This document shows, in pieces, positions 8,614 through 16,869 of a DNA stretch of 64,000 nucleotides; position 1 is the stretch's first letter, and each line of letters starts with the position of its first letter. Under the pieces are notes generated by a model. It had not been told where the DNA came from. It made no database searches and saw only the letters and a program-made list of their open reading frames with translations. A program made the translations under genes and the position numbers. Origin of the DNA: Taishania sp964580465 (GTDB taxonomy: Bacteria > Bacteroidota > Bacteroidia > Flavobacteriales_D > Crocinitomicaceae). The stretch spans positions 49,058 to 113,057 of the forward strand of contig CAZOKJ010000005.1 in NCBI GenBank assembly GCA_964580465.1. The letters run 5' to 3'.

Positions 8614-8910
8614 CAATCCTTTTTTATACCTTTCTCTCCAATAATTTTTTTCTATTTCACGTTCAATTAATAACTGAGCTAGTACGTCTCCGGCGTTTTG
8701 ATTACCAGTATTTGCCAGTGATTCTCTTACTTTTTTTTCTGAAACATCTACGCGATACAGAATGTTAACTAAAGATTGGAAATCTTTTTCGATTAACTCG
8801 TTTAAATAGTTAGAAAGGATACGAAATAAGTCATTGCCACTTTCATTGGTTAACTCGAGTGTTTCAATCACTTTCAGTAGTGCTTTTTCACTGTTTTTAT
8901 CTTGTGGCAT
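8608..8910 (-). CDS. Conserved small hypothetical protein
   Basis: 100 residues, predicted all-helical and soluble, no signal peptide (MPQDKNSEKALLKVIETLEL...). I do not recognise it with confidence. It lies 20 bp downstream of the LETM1-related gene on the same strand, so the two are probably co-transcribed; its stop overlaps the end of the convergent TPR gene. Similar short helical proteins accompany LETM1-like genes in other Flavobacteria, but that link is only recollection. Confidence 0.65.
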   Translation of the reverse strand: MPQDKNSEKALLKVIETLELTNESGNDLFRILSNYLNELIEKDFQSLVNILYRVDVSEKKVRESLANTGNQNAGDVLAQLLIEREIEKNYWRERYKKGLL

Positions 8911-8930
8911 AGACTTTTTATTAATAAACG

Positions 8931-10181
8931 TTATTCTATCTCATTCGTTTTGAATGAAGATGGAATTAAATCGGGAACTATTTTTAGAATTAAAGGAAGT
9001 AAGATTGCACCTCCTGGTAACATGAAAATAGTTAATGCAGGAACCGTCTTAATGATATCCATAAATTGAGATTTTACCTTTTCCTTTTCGTCTGCTGTTA
9101 ATTCTTGTGAGCGCGATTTATTAATTAAACTAATCAATTCTTTGCTTTCCGACAATTCTAAAGCAATCCTATCTTTGTTTCGTATTAAAATTTTACTCCA
9201 ACGAGAAGTCATGTTACCATAAATTTTCTCGTAAGTATTTTTGTTGCTCAAAAAACTGTTTTTAATATCACTGTTCAGTAAAAAATGCTCAATCATTATC
9301 AATGACTCATCCAAATCTTGTTGATTCATCTCAAAGTACTGAATAAGACTTCTCACAAAATCTGTTTCTACAGTTTCAACAATGTGATTTCTAAAGATGG
9401 TCAAAACAGTTAAATCAACAATAAAACGAGCTAATTGCTTATCTTTTTGTACTAAATCTGAAAAATCTGAGAACGTGGGTTCATTTTTGATAAATAGCTC
9501 AGCTTTTTGATGGTATTCGTCTTCTAAGTTAGCTGCGTTAAGAAACAAATCATAAAACTCAATCTCTTTATCATCCACTTTTCCATCGGCGTGAGCAGCC
9601 ATCGAGATAGCAACCAACGCATTATAAGCATATTCTGAATAGTTGGCAATTACTTTCTCTTCGTTGAAATTTAAAAAACGACGATAAATGATAATGTCAA
9701 GGTAAATAAATACATTTCCTACTGATTTTAATAACCAACGGCTATCAAAAATACTAGAACTTACAGTGATGCGTTTCGATAAGCTGTTTTCTAATTGTAC
9801 AGTGTTCGATTCTTTTCCCCAAAAAGAAAGTATATTCTGAAATATAGAGTTACTAACCTGAGGATAGAACTTCATAACAGATTCAACAAAATTATTTTTT
9901 AAGTTGCTTCTATCTTTATTTTTCAGTAGAAACTCTAAAAGTAAAGTTTCAAACAGCAACACTTTTAATTTTTCATCATTCGTCCAATTATCTTTATCTT
10001 TTAATTGATAAAACAAAAAATGGGATGGAATTCCAAAAATAAATCCAGTTTGTGCGCTTAATAAGTGAACATAGGCAGCTGAGCTAACATTGGGAATAGA
10101 AGGATAAGTTAAAAGAATTTTTCCTTCATCTACTAATGAAAAGTATTTGTCAATCCAACCTTTTGATCCTGGTGATAACAT
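8931..10181 (-). CDS. LETM1-related protein with TerB-like domain
   Basis: 416 residues. The middle (about 185-260) holds a TerB-like segment, SMAAHADGKVDDKEIEFYDLFLNAANL, with the acidic DGKVDDKE motif of tellurite-resistance B-type domains. The C-terminus ends in an LETM1-like signature, FMDIIKTVPALTIFMLPGGAILLPLILKIVP, including one likely membrane segment. This arrangement matches the 'LETM1-related biofilm-associated' proteins of Flavobacteria; in mitochondria LETM1 acts in K+/H+ exchange, and the bacterial role is unproven. The N-terminus (GSKGWIDKYF) is also typical. It is divergent from norC across 220 bp. Confidence 0.75.
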   Translation of the reverse strand: MLSPGSKGWIDKYFSLVDEGKILLTYPSIPNVSSAAYVHLLSAQTGFIFGIPSHFLFYQLKDKDNWTNDEKLKVLLFETLLLEFLLKNKDRSNLKNNFVESVMKFYPQVSNSIFQNILSFWGKESNTVQLENSLSKRITVSSSIFDSRWLLKSVGNVFIYLDIIIYRRFLNFNEEKVIANYSEYAYNALVAISMAAHADGKVDDKEIEFYDLFLNAANLEDEYHQKAELFIKNEPTFSDFSDLVQKDKQLARFIVDLTVLTIFRNHIVETVETDFVRSLIQYFEMNQQDLDESLIMIEHFLLNSDIKNSFLSNKNTYEKIYGNMTSRWSKILIRNKDRIALELSESKELISLINKSRSQELTADEKEKVKSQFMDIIKTVPALTIFMLPGGAILLPLILKIVPDLIPSSFKTNEIE

Positions 10182-10200
10182 CGTTTTTGTTTGTAATACA

Positions 10201-10208
10201 CAAATTTA
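10201..10208 (-). promoter_or_regulatory. -7 promoter element of the LETM1-related gene
   Basis: Read on the minus strand this is TAAATTTG (TAnnTTTG), 19 bases before the start codon. Confidence 0.5.
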
Positions 10209-10272
10209 CAAAATTCTAAAACACTTCCAATTTTAATGCTAAAAATATTGAATGACAATTAAATGACAAACT

Positions 10273-10288
10273 TATGATTTGAGTCATA
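10273..10288 (+). promoter_or_regulatory. FNR/DNR-like operator upstream of norC
   Basis: TATGATTTGAGTCATA is a dyad (TATGA-N6-TCATA) containing the TGAT-N4-rTCA core of Crp/Fnr-family NO/redox regulator sites. Its centre (10280.5) is 37.5 bp before the last base of the likely -7 element at 10311-10318, i.e. near -42, the class II activator position. The copper operon promoter carries 14 of the same 16 bases at the same spacing (20859-20874). The regulator itself is not in the window. Confidence 0.65.
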
Positions 10289-10310
10289 GAATTAATCCAT
10301 CGTTATGACT

Positions 10311-10318
10311 TAATTTTA
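10311..10318 (+). promoter_or_regulatory. Probable -7 element of the nor operon
   Basis: TAATTTTA matches TAnnTTTG at 7 of 8 positions of the octamer. No TTG -33 element is seen; the FNR-like dyad occupies that region, as expected for an activator-dependent promoter. The predicted leader is about 80 bases. Confidence 0.45.
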
Positions 10319-10401
10319 CACCCAAGAGTAGAAGTATTAAAGTGTTTCTTTACTCTTAATGTATATATAATGTTCAAGTATTCATTAAAAATTAAAAAGT
10401 T

Positions 10402-10833
10402 ATGTTATCAAAATCACAGGCGAGAACGTTCTTTTTAGGAGGTACTGTAGTAACTTTCTTAGCTTTCATTGGGCTAACAGTTTACTCATTCAGTCCTAAA
10501 AACGACCAGACCAACCATGACAAGATTGATCCTCAGGTAGTTCGTGGTAAGGAAATCTGGGAAAAAAACAATTGTATGGGGTGTCATACTATTATGGGAG
10601 AAGGAGGGTATTATGCACCTGAATTAACCAAAGTAGTTGAACGCAGAGGAGAAGGCTTAATTAAAGCAATTTTAACTTCACCTAAACCTTGGGCACCAAA
10701 AGGACGTAAAATGGTTGCTTACGGCATGAACAATGAAGATGCAGAGGCAGTAATTGCGTACTTTAAATGGGTCGGAGAAATCGACTTAAATGGATTTGAT
10801 AGAGTTGTTTCACCATTAGCGAAAGAGGATTAA
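10402..10833 (+). CDS. norC: Nitric oxide reductase subunit C (cytochrome c)
   Basis: 143 residues. One N-terminal membrane anchor (FFLGGTVVTFLAFIGLTVYSF) holds a periplasmic monohaem cytochrome c domain: haem motif C58-M-G-C61-H62, with M105 in GRKM as the likely sixth ligand. NorC passes electrons from periplasmic donors to NorB, which reduces 2 NO to N2O. The length is typical. It is the first gene of the operon, 140 bp before norB, behind an FNR-like site. The gene could serve denitrification or NO detoxification; no nitrite or nitrous oxide reductase genes are visible here. Confidence 0.95.
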   Translation: MLSKSQARTFFLGGTVVTFLAFIGLTVYSFSPKNDQTNHDKIDPQVVRGKEIWEKNNCMGCHTIMGEGGYYAPELTKVVERRGEGLIKAILTSPKPWAPKGRKMVAYGMNNEDAEAVIAYFKWVGEIDLNGFDRVVSPLAKED

Positions 10834-10973
10834 AAGAATGTAAAAGAAATCTTTAAGAAAACTTGCGGAGATGAATCAACGACTAAGGGTACACTCGGAG
10901 AAGAAACGCAAATGTTGAGCTAAATGATTTACGAGCAGTCTAAGTTCTAAATTCAAACACAAAAATTAGAGTT

Positions 10974-12323
10974 ATGAAATATAAATCACAAAAGGTAGCC
11001 TATTGGTTTTTCGCACTTTGTATGTTGTTGTTAACATTGCAATTAACGTACGGTTTTATCATGGGCTTTGCGCGCATTGGAATGGATAATTTACATGAGT
11101 ATATTCCATTTAACACAGCTAGAGCAGTACATACTAACTTGTTAGTAGTTTGGTTGTTAACAGGTTTTATGGGAGCAGCTTATTACATCATTCCTGAAGA
11201 AGCTCAACGTGAATTAGTAAGTGTAAAATTAGCTTATGTTCAGTTGATTTCTTTAGCAGTAGTAGGTGTTGTTGCTGTTGCAGGTTTCCACTTAAACTAT
11301 TGGGAAGGTCGTAAATTCTTGGAAATCCCTAGAGAATTAGATTTCTTAGTAGTGGTAAACGTTCTATTATTCTTGGGCTTAATTTTAGCTACTTTGTTTA
11401 AGGGTAAAAGACGTACAACAACAGCATTGGTGTTAACAATGGGATTAGTATTTGCTGCATTATTGTACTTACCAGGTATGATTTGGTTTGATAGCCAAGT
11501 TACTGACTCTTTCTTCCGTTGGTGGGTTGTTCACTTATGGGTTGAAGGTGTATGGGAATTAATCATGGGTGGTATCTTGTCTTACTTATTGATTAAATTA
11601 ACAGGTGTTGACCGTGAAGTTATCGAAAAATGGTTGTATGTAATCGTTGGTTTAACTTTCTTGTCTGGTATTTTAGGAACTGGTCACCACTATTACTTCA
11701 TCGGAGTAAATAAAATTTGGTTAGTAGTTGGTGGTATCTTCTCTGCATTGGAACCATTAGCATTCTTAGCAATGGCATTGTTTGCACTATTTATGTATAG
11801 AAAAGGTGAGAAAAATCACCCTAATAAAATTGCATTGTTCTGGACAATTGGTGCAGCTATCGTATCTTTCTTGGGTGCAGGTGTATTAGGATTTGCTCAT
11901 ACTATGCCACAAACAAACTTGTACACACATGGTACATTAGTGACAGCTTCTCACGGACACTTGGCTTTCTGGGGTGCTTACGCAATGATTGTTTTGGCTA
12001 TCATTAGCTACGCATTACCAAACTTAACAGGTAGAAAACGTTACAACAATGCGACTGGTCACTGGGCGTTCTGGTTGGCTAACCTTGGAATGATCAGTAT
12101 GACTGCTGCGTTTGGTGTGGCAGGTATTGCTCAAGTTTACATGGAGCGTGTGATGAAAAAAGAATTTATGGATGTACAAAATGAAATTAGTGTACACTTT
12201 GTAATTCTTATTATTGCAGCATCATTGTTTACTACAGGTATTTTAATGTACATCTACGAATTCATCAAGTATGGCAAGCCATCAGATGAGGGGATGGTTG
12301 CAAATGAAAATGAACTTGATTAG
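10974..12323 (+). CDS. norB: Nitric oxide reductase subunit B
   Basis: 449 residues, twelve hydrophobic helices, cNOR type (no quinol-oxidase N-terminal extension). All metal ligands are present with the spacing of Pseudomonas NorB: H53 (low-spin haem, in VHTNLL), H187, H238 and H239 plus E191 for non-haem FeB (HLWVEGVWEL and GTGHHY), E195, and H327/H329 (SHGHLAFWG) for haem b3 and low-spin haem. The spacing H187-H238-H327 is the same as in the structurally known enzyme (207-258-347). It catalyses 2 NO + 2 e- + 2 H+ to N2O + H2O in the inner membrane. A strong stem-loop follows the gene. Confidence 0.96.
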   Translation: MKYKSQKVAYWFFALCMLLLTLQLTYGFIMGFARIGMDNLHEYIPFNTARAVHTNLLVVWLLTGFMGAAYYIIPEEAQRELVSVKLAYVQLISLAVVGVVAVAGFHLNYWEGRKFLEIPRELDFLVVVNVLLFLGLILATLFKGKRRTTTALVLTMGLVFAALLYLPGMIWFDSQVTDSFFRWWVVHLWVEGVWELIMGGILSYLLIKLTGVDREVIEKWLYVIVGLTFLSGILGTGHHYYFIGVNKIWLVVGGIFSALEPLAFLAMALFALFMYRKGEKNHPNKIALFWTIGAAIVSFLGAGVLGFAHTMPQTNLYTHGTLVTASHGHLAFWGAYAMIVLAIISYALPNLTGRKRYNNATGHWAFWLANLGMISMTAAFGVAGIAQVYMERVMKKEFMDVQNEISVHFVILIIAASLFTTGILMYIYEFIKYGKPSDEGMVANENELD

Positions 12324-12340
12324 TTATATATAAGTTAAAT

Positions 12341-12374
12341 AGAGGAGGAGATATGGTAATTTTTCTCCTCCTCT
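12341..12374 (+). other. Intercistronic stem-loop after norB
   Basis: AGAGGAGGAG (12341-12350) pairs perfectly with CTCCTCCTCT (12365-12374) around a 14-base loop. No T-run follows, so it is not a normal terminator. It sits 17 bases after the norB stop and 40 bases before norQ. It may stabilise the norCB part of the message or damp expression of the accessory genes. The left arm also resembles a Shine-Dalgarno sequence. Confidence 0.75.
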
Positions 12375-12414
12375 AAAACTAATCAAATTAACAATTAAAC
12401 TAAAAAAATAGGTT

Positions 12415-13200
12415 ATGACGGTTGCTGAAAATACACTATTTTATAAAGCGGTAGGATCTGAAATTGATGTGTTTAACAAAGTGAATACATTAAAATTACC
12501 TCTTTTATTGAAAGGACCAACTGGTTCTGGAAAGTCAAGATTCATTGAATATATGGCAAATGAACTTGGAAAAAAATTAATCACAGTAAATTGTAACGAA
12601 GAAACATCCTCAACGGACTTAATCGGACGCTTTATCATCAAAGGAGCTGAAACAGTTTGGATGGATGGACCTTTGACAACAGCTGTGAAAAATGGTTATA
12701 TTTTATACCTTGACGAGGTTGCAGAAGCACGCCCTGATGTCATCGTTGCTATTCACTCTTTAACAGACCACAGAAGAGAATTGTTTATTGATAAATTAGG
12801 AGAAACAGTGAAGGCTCATCCTGAATTTTTATTGGTAGCATCGTTTAATCCAGGTTACCAAAAAGGATTCAAAGAACTAAAACCTTCAACTAGACAACGT
12901 TTTGTGTCGCTTTCTTTTGATTATCCACAACCGAAAGCTGAAGTGGAAATTTTAATGAATGAAACAGGTGTAGATAAGGATGTCGCTCAAAAATTAGTGA
13001 CGATTGCAAGTAAAATTCGTAATTTAACTGAATTGGGATTAACTGAAACTGTTTCTACTCGTTTGCTTGTGAATGCTGCTAAAATGATTCATGATGGATT
13101 GCCTAAGCGATTGTCTGTCCATGTTGCAGTAGTGGAACCTCTAACAGATGAACAAGATACATTGCAAGCATTAAAAGATTTATGTGATTTAATGATTTGA
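12415..13200 (+). CDS. norQ: NorQ/CbbQ-type MoxR AAA+ ATPase
   Basis: 261 residues. Walker A is GPTGSGKS (34-41), Walker B is ILYLDEVAEA (D100-E101), followed by sensor 1 (VASFNP) and the RQRF arginine-finger region. NorQ/CbbQ ATPases act with a VWA partner (NorD/CbbO) to activate metalloenzymes; for nitric oxide reductase they are needed for insertion of the non-haem iron. The downstream gene encodes that VWA partner. Length is close to typical (~260-270). Confidence 0.92.
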   Translation: MTVAENTLFYKAVGSEIDVFNKVNTLKLPLLLKGPTGSGKSRFIEYMANELGKKLITVNCNEETSSTDLIGRFIIKGAETVWMDGPLTTAVKNGYILYLDEVAEARPDVIVAIHSLTDHRRELFIDKLGETVKAHPEFLLVASFNPGYQKGFKELKPSTRQRFVSLSFDYPQPKAEVEILMNETGVDKDVAQKLVTIASKIRNLTELGLTETVSTRLLVNAAKMIHDGLPKRLSVHVAVVEPLTDEQDTLQALKDLCDLMI

Positions 13201-13270
13201 TTCACTCATAAATAGTTCCTTGAAAGTCAAGTGTTAACTATGATTATTCATACACTAAAAACTGTTTATT

Positions 13271-15037
13271 ATGGGATTGGAATTAGATGAAATCATATAC
13301 AGCAGGTTTGTAAAGTTTTTAAACAAAAGAAAGCAGAACAACGCTGAAGTACTTGCTAAAAAAGTTAGTTTAACGGATGTTAAACCGAAATTAACGTTGA
13401 TTGCTCGTGCTATGTGTGGCGTACCTGTTGAAATTTTTCCTGCTGAAAAAGAAGGTGGATATAAAGACTATAACTTTTTTCTTCCAATTGACTGCGCATT
13501 ATTTTCTACGAAAGAAGAAAATGAACAGTTTTACTTGTTCAGAACGCTTTACTTGTCCACTCAGTTTCAACTTGATTTGAATTGGACAAAAGATACTTTT
13601 CAAGAAGAATTATCGTATCAAAAAGCACGAGAAACAGCTCCTGAAGTGCTTAAAAAGATGTTTGAAGATTTTCCTTCGATGCAAGAATGGTATGAGATTT
13701 TTTATAATCAATTACCAAAGGATAAAAAAACGAAAGAACCTGAATTGTCATGGCTTTACGGTAAGTGGATGACCAATTCGGATGAAATTCAAGATCCTTC
13801 TAAGTTGCAAAATTTTGATGACAAAGTAAAGCAACTTAAAAACGACAATGATATTACAACAACGCTTCACGCAAAAGCTGTAGAGGAAATCAATTCATTA
13901 ACAATTGATAAAAAACAACAAGAAGACTATGTGTTGATGCATAGTTTTGAAAAAATTGAAACAGCAGAAGAATTTAATGGAAACTGGCGTGATTTCGATG
14001 GGAAGGATGAACTTGATGACCATCAAGCTGCCATTGAAGAGATGAATATGCGCTACACTGTTCGTGTGGATGATACCGTTCACTCTGTGTATCAAGCTGA
14101 TTTTGTTGAAAATACTTCTGTTGCAGAAAGTGCTGAAGTGGATGAAAAAGGTTTCCATTTAAAATACGATGAATGGAATTTTAAAAAGCGTGCTTATTTA
14201 CCTGATTATTGCAAGGTTTATCCCAAAACACAGTTAAAAACAGCTCCTGATTATTACACAAGAACCATTAGTAAGTATAAAACAACTTTGAGTGGCTTGC
14301 GTAAAATGTTGACTAGTGTTAACAATAAAATGCAAATGCAACGCAGACAAGTACAAGGTGATTCTTTTGATTTAGATGCGCTGACTGATTTATATGCCGA
14401 TATTCATTCAAAGGTTACGCCTGATGAGCGTGTGTATTTGTCCAAGCGAAAAAAAGATAAAGATATTGCCATTTTATTGCTGCTCGATTTGAGTTTGTCA
14501 AGTGATGGTTATGCTGCTGGAAATCGTGTGTTAGATGTTGAAAAAGAAGTTTCCATTTTGTTTGGTGAAATTTTGAATGAATTTGACATTTCTTTCTCAA
14601 TAGATGGTTTCAGCTCTAAAACAAGAAATTACACCACTTATTTAACCCTAAAAGATTTCAATGAAGATTGGAATAGGGGTAAAATGAAAATTGGGGCGGC
14701 TGAGCCGAGTGGTTATACACGTATCGGGCCGGCTTTGCGTCACGCAGGAGCACGTTTGATGCAAACAGATGCAACAAATAAATGGGTTATTTTACTTTCG
14801 GATGGAAAACCAAATGACTATGATAAGTATGAGGGGCAACATGGTGTTCAAGATATTAAACAAGCCTTGCGTGAATTGAATGAAATGAACGTAAATTCAT
14901 ACGCTCTTGCAATTGAAGCGCAAGCGAAGTATTACTTGCCACAAATGTTTGGTCAAAATCATTACCAAGTACTAACATCACCCGAATCCTTACTACACTC
15001 ATTAGCAAAATTATATGAAAAAATAAAAAATCAGTAA
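13271..15037 (+). CDS. norD: NorD-like VWA-domain nitric oxide reductase activation protein
   Basis: 588 residues. A long N-terminal helical region is followed from about residue 397 by a von Willebrand A domain with a complete MIDAS: D406-L-S-L-S, the Thr in PSGYTRIGPALRHAG, and the Asp in ILLSDGKPNDYDKYEG. NorD works with NorQ to assemble the active site of NorB. There is a 70-bp gap after norQ and only 2 bp before the next gene. The middle is strongly acidic (FDGKDELDDHQAAIEEM). The length is similar to other NorD proteins. Confidence 0.9.
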   Translation: MGLELDEIIYSRFVKFLNKRKQNNAEVLAKKVSLTDVKPKLTLIARAMCGVPVEIFPAEKEGGYKDYNFFLPIDCALFSTKEENEQFYLFRTLYLSTQFQLDLNWTKDTFQEELSYQKARETAPEVLKKMFEDFPSMQEWYEIFYNQLPKDKKTKEPELSWLYGKWMTNSDEIQDPSKLQNFDDKVKQLKNDNDITTTLHAKAVEEINSLTIDKKQQEDYVLMHSFEKIETAEEFNGNWRDFDGKDELDDHQAAIEEMNMRYTVRVDDTVHSVYQADFVENTSVAESAEVDEKGFHLKYDEWNFKKRAYLPDYCKVYPKTQLKTAPDYYTRTISKYKTTLSGLRKMLTSVNNKMQMQRRQVQGDSFDLDALTDLYADIHSKVTPDERVYLSKRKKDKDIAILLLLDLSLSSDGYAAGNRVLDVEKEVSILFGEILNEFDISFSIDGFSSKTRNYTTYLTLKDFNEDWNRGKMKIGAAEPSGYTRIGPALRHAGARLMQTDATNKWVILLSDGKPNDYDKYEGQHGVQDIKQALRELNEMNVNSYALAIEAQAKYYLPQMFGQNHYQVLTSPESLLHSLAKLYEKIKNQ

Positions 15038-15039
15038 AG

Positions 15040-16008
15040 ATGTCAGTAGAAGAAAGAAAAGAGCAGTTGGCAGAAGGGCATCCAATTCACACGTATCAAC
15101 AAGAGGCTGTGTTGATAAAGTCTTTGTTGGAAGAGTTTGTTACAATTGTTCCAAGTGAAGCCTATCAAAAGTTCTATAATGTGTTTAATCACTTGGCAGA
15201 AGTAGAACGTAGATTTGAACGCAAGGAAAATCAACTTTTTCCTTATTTAGAAAAACATGGCTGGGATGGTCCATCTAAAAATATGTGGACTTTTCACGAT
15301 ATGATTCGTGAAATGTTTCGAACTGCTAGAAAACGAATTGAAGCACGAGAATTTGGCGAAATCAATCAAAGCGTGTTGGAAATAAAACAAAATTTAACGC
15401 AACTTTTATATGTAGAAGATGAAATTCTATTCCCTAACGCATTGAGTTTGTTGACGGATGAAGAATGGATTCAAATGCGTAAAGGAGAAGAAGAAATTGG
15501 TTGGATGTTGAAGGAAACTCCTGCAAATTATCCTGCTGAACCTGTTTATGTTCATCCTTCTGAGGATAAAGTAAGAAGAACAGATGTTGTTTTTAATGAC
15601 AATGCAGCTCATTACGATGAAGGATTCATGACTGTAGAACAGGTTAATTTATTGTTTAGAACGTTGCCAGTTGACATAACGTATGTGGATGAAAATGACA
15701 AGGTTATTTTTTACAATAGAGGAGACGAGCGCTTGTTTCCAAGAAGCCCAGGAGTAATCGGAAGAGAAGTGAAATATTGCCACCCACCCAAAAGTGTAGA
15801 TACAGTTTTGCAGATTTTGGAAGCGTTTAGAAATGGATCTCAAAATGAAGCTTCTTTTTGGATTAATTACAAAGGAAGAACGGTTTTGATTCGTTACTTT
15901 GCTGTGAGAGATCAAGAGAAAAATTATCGTGGAGTGGTTGAAATGTCTCAAGACATTACCGATATTAAATTAATTGAAGGAGAAAGGAGATTGTTAGAAT
16001 GGAAATAA
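15040..16008 (+). CDS. Hemerythrin-like/PAS protein (DUF438 family)
   Basis: 322 residues. The N-terminal part (about 10-150) has the HHE/hemerythrin pattern with candidate iron ligands in HPIHTYQQE, FNHLAEVERRFERKENQLFPYLE, TFHDMIREMF and VEDEILFPNAL. The C-terminal part (about 195-315) is a PAS domain (LPVDITYVDENDKVIFYNRGDERLFPR ... VVEMSQDITDIK). This is the DUF438/PAS architecture. Di-iron hemerythrins bind O2 or NO, and relatives (YtfE/ScdA-like) repair iron centres, so within the nor operon a role as NO sensor, NO scavenger or iron donor for NorB is plausible but inferred. It lies 2 bp after norD and overlaps norE by 10 bp. Confidence 0.85.
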   Translation: MSVEERKEQLAEGHPIHTYQQEAVLIKSLLEEFVTIVPSEAYQKFYNVFNHLAEVERRFERKENQLFPYLEKHGWDGPSKNMWTFHDMIREMFRTARKRIEAREFGEINQSVLEIKQNLTQLLYVEDEILFPNALSLLTDEEWIQMRKGEEEIGWMLKETPANYPAEPVYVHPSEDKVRRTDVVFNDNAAHYDEGFMTVEQVNLLFRTLPVDITYVDENDKVIFYNRGDERLFPRSPGVIGREVKYCHPPKSVDTVLQILEAFRNGSQNEASFWINYKGRTVLIRYFAVRDQEKNYRGVVEMSQDITDIKLIEGERRLLEWK

Positions 16009-16571
16009 ATCATAAATCATTAGCATATCCTCCAGGAGGGTTGCTTATCTGGATTGTTATCTATTTAGAGTTATTGACTTTTGGAATTGCATTTGCAGCT
16101 TTGGCCTTTTATGGTTCTGAAATACGAGAAGAATTTCACAATGATAGTCAACTATTAAATCGTGAAATTGCAACTACGAATACTATCTTGTTGCTAACAA
16201 GTGGTTTTTTTGTGGCACGTGCTGTTCAGTTTTTTAAAACAAAAAATTGGCAAAAGACTGTTCAATTTCTAGGTTGGGCAATGTGGCCAGGTTTAGGCTT
16301 TTTGGTGTTAAAAATGATTGAGTACTATTCCAAAATAGAAGCTGGAATTGGCATGGATTATAGTACTTTCTATATTTTTTATTGGCTATTGACAGCCTTC
16401 CATTGGATTCATGTGTTGGTTGGATTGGTCATTCTTTTTGTTATTCGTCAAACAATTATCAAAAAGCAAAACGAGGCTTCTTTTGAAGATTTGGATGCAG
16501 GAGCTGCTTTTTGGCACATGTGTGATTTAATTTGGCTAATTTTATTCCCTATCCTTTATTTAATTTTCTAA
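15999..16571 (+). CDS. norE: NorE-like cytochrome c oxidase subunit III family protein
   Basis: 190 residues with five hydrophobic helices and the haem-copper oxidase subunit III signatures (PPGGLLIWIVIYLELLTFGIAF; FHWIHVLVGLVIL; AFWHMCDLIWLILFPILYL). NorE is a small accessory membrane protein in nor operons that improves NO reductase activity but is not part of the purified core. The start overlaps the end of the hemerythrin/PAS gene by 10 bp, showing translational coupling. An ordinary respiratory subunit III is unlikely given the context and short length. Confidence 0.85.
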   Translation: MEINHKSLAYPPGGLLIWIVIYLELLTFGIAFAALAFYGSEIREEFHNDSQLLNREIATTNTILLLTSGFFVARAVQFFKTKNWQKTVQFLGWAMWPGLGFLVLKMIEYYSKIEAGIGMDYSTFYIFYWLLTAFHWIHVLVGLVILFVIRQTIIKKQNEASFEDLDAGAAFWHMCDLIWLILFPILYLIF

Positions 16572-16573
16572 TT

Positions 16574-16813
16574 ATGTTAAAGAATTTATCCTATTCATAT
16601 TATTTGTTGGTAGCTTTAACATTAATAGTTGCCGCAGTCGGATTGTTACCTATTTCTAAAGGAATTGTGATAACAATTGTTTTATTGTCATTAATTAAGT
16701 TCTTATTAGTAGGCTTTCAATTTATGGAAATGAAACAGGCTCATATCGTTTGGAAAGTGCTATTAGTTGCTTACGGAACTTTTATCGCGACTCTTTTTAT
16801 TGTTTTGTTGTAG
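16574..16813 (+). CDS. norF: NorF-like cytochrome c oxidase subunit IV family protein
   Basis: 79 residues starting MLKNLSYSYYLL at ATG 16574; an upstream in-frame ATG at 16532 lies inside norE and is less likely. Three hydrophobic helices match the prokaryotic cytochrome oxidase subunit IV/NorF layout, including the conserved FMEMKQAHIVWK loop between helices two and three. It starts 2 bp after norE and ends the seven-gene nor unit. NorE/NorF pairs are thought to stabilise NO reductase. Confidence 0.82.
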   Translation: MLKNLSYSYYLLVALTLIVAAVGLLPISKGIVITIVLLSLIKFLLVGFQFMEMKQAHIVWKVLLVAYGTFIATLFIVLL

Positions 16814-16842
16814 TTAAATTATTTTATTCAAACAAATCTCAG

Positions 16843-16850
16843 TAAATTTG
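16843..16850 (+). promoter_or_regulatory. -7 promoter element of the queD-like gene
   Basis: TAAATTTG matches TAnnTTTG 19 bases before the start codon at 16870, so this gene probably has a promoter separate from the nor operon. Confidence 0.5.
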
Positions 16851-16869
16851 CACCAAATTTGATAATAGA

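Noticed and set aside
12341..12374. norB-norQ stem-loop as a rho-independent terminator
   Set aside because: The stem is followed by A-rich sequence, not T, and the downstream genes belong to the same functional unit.
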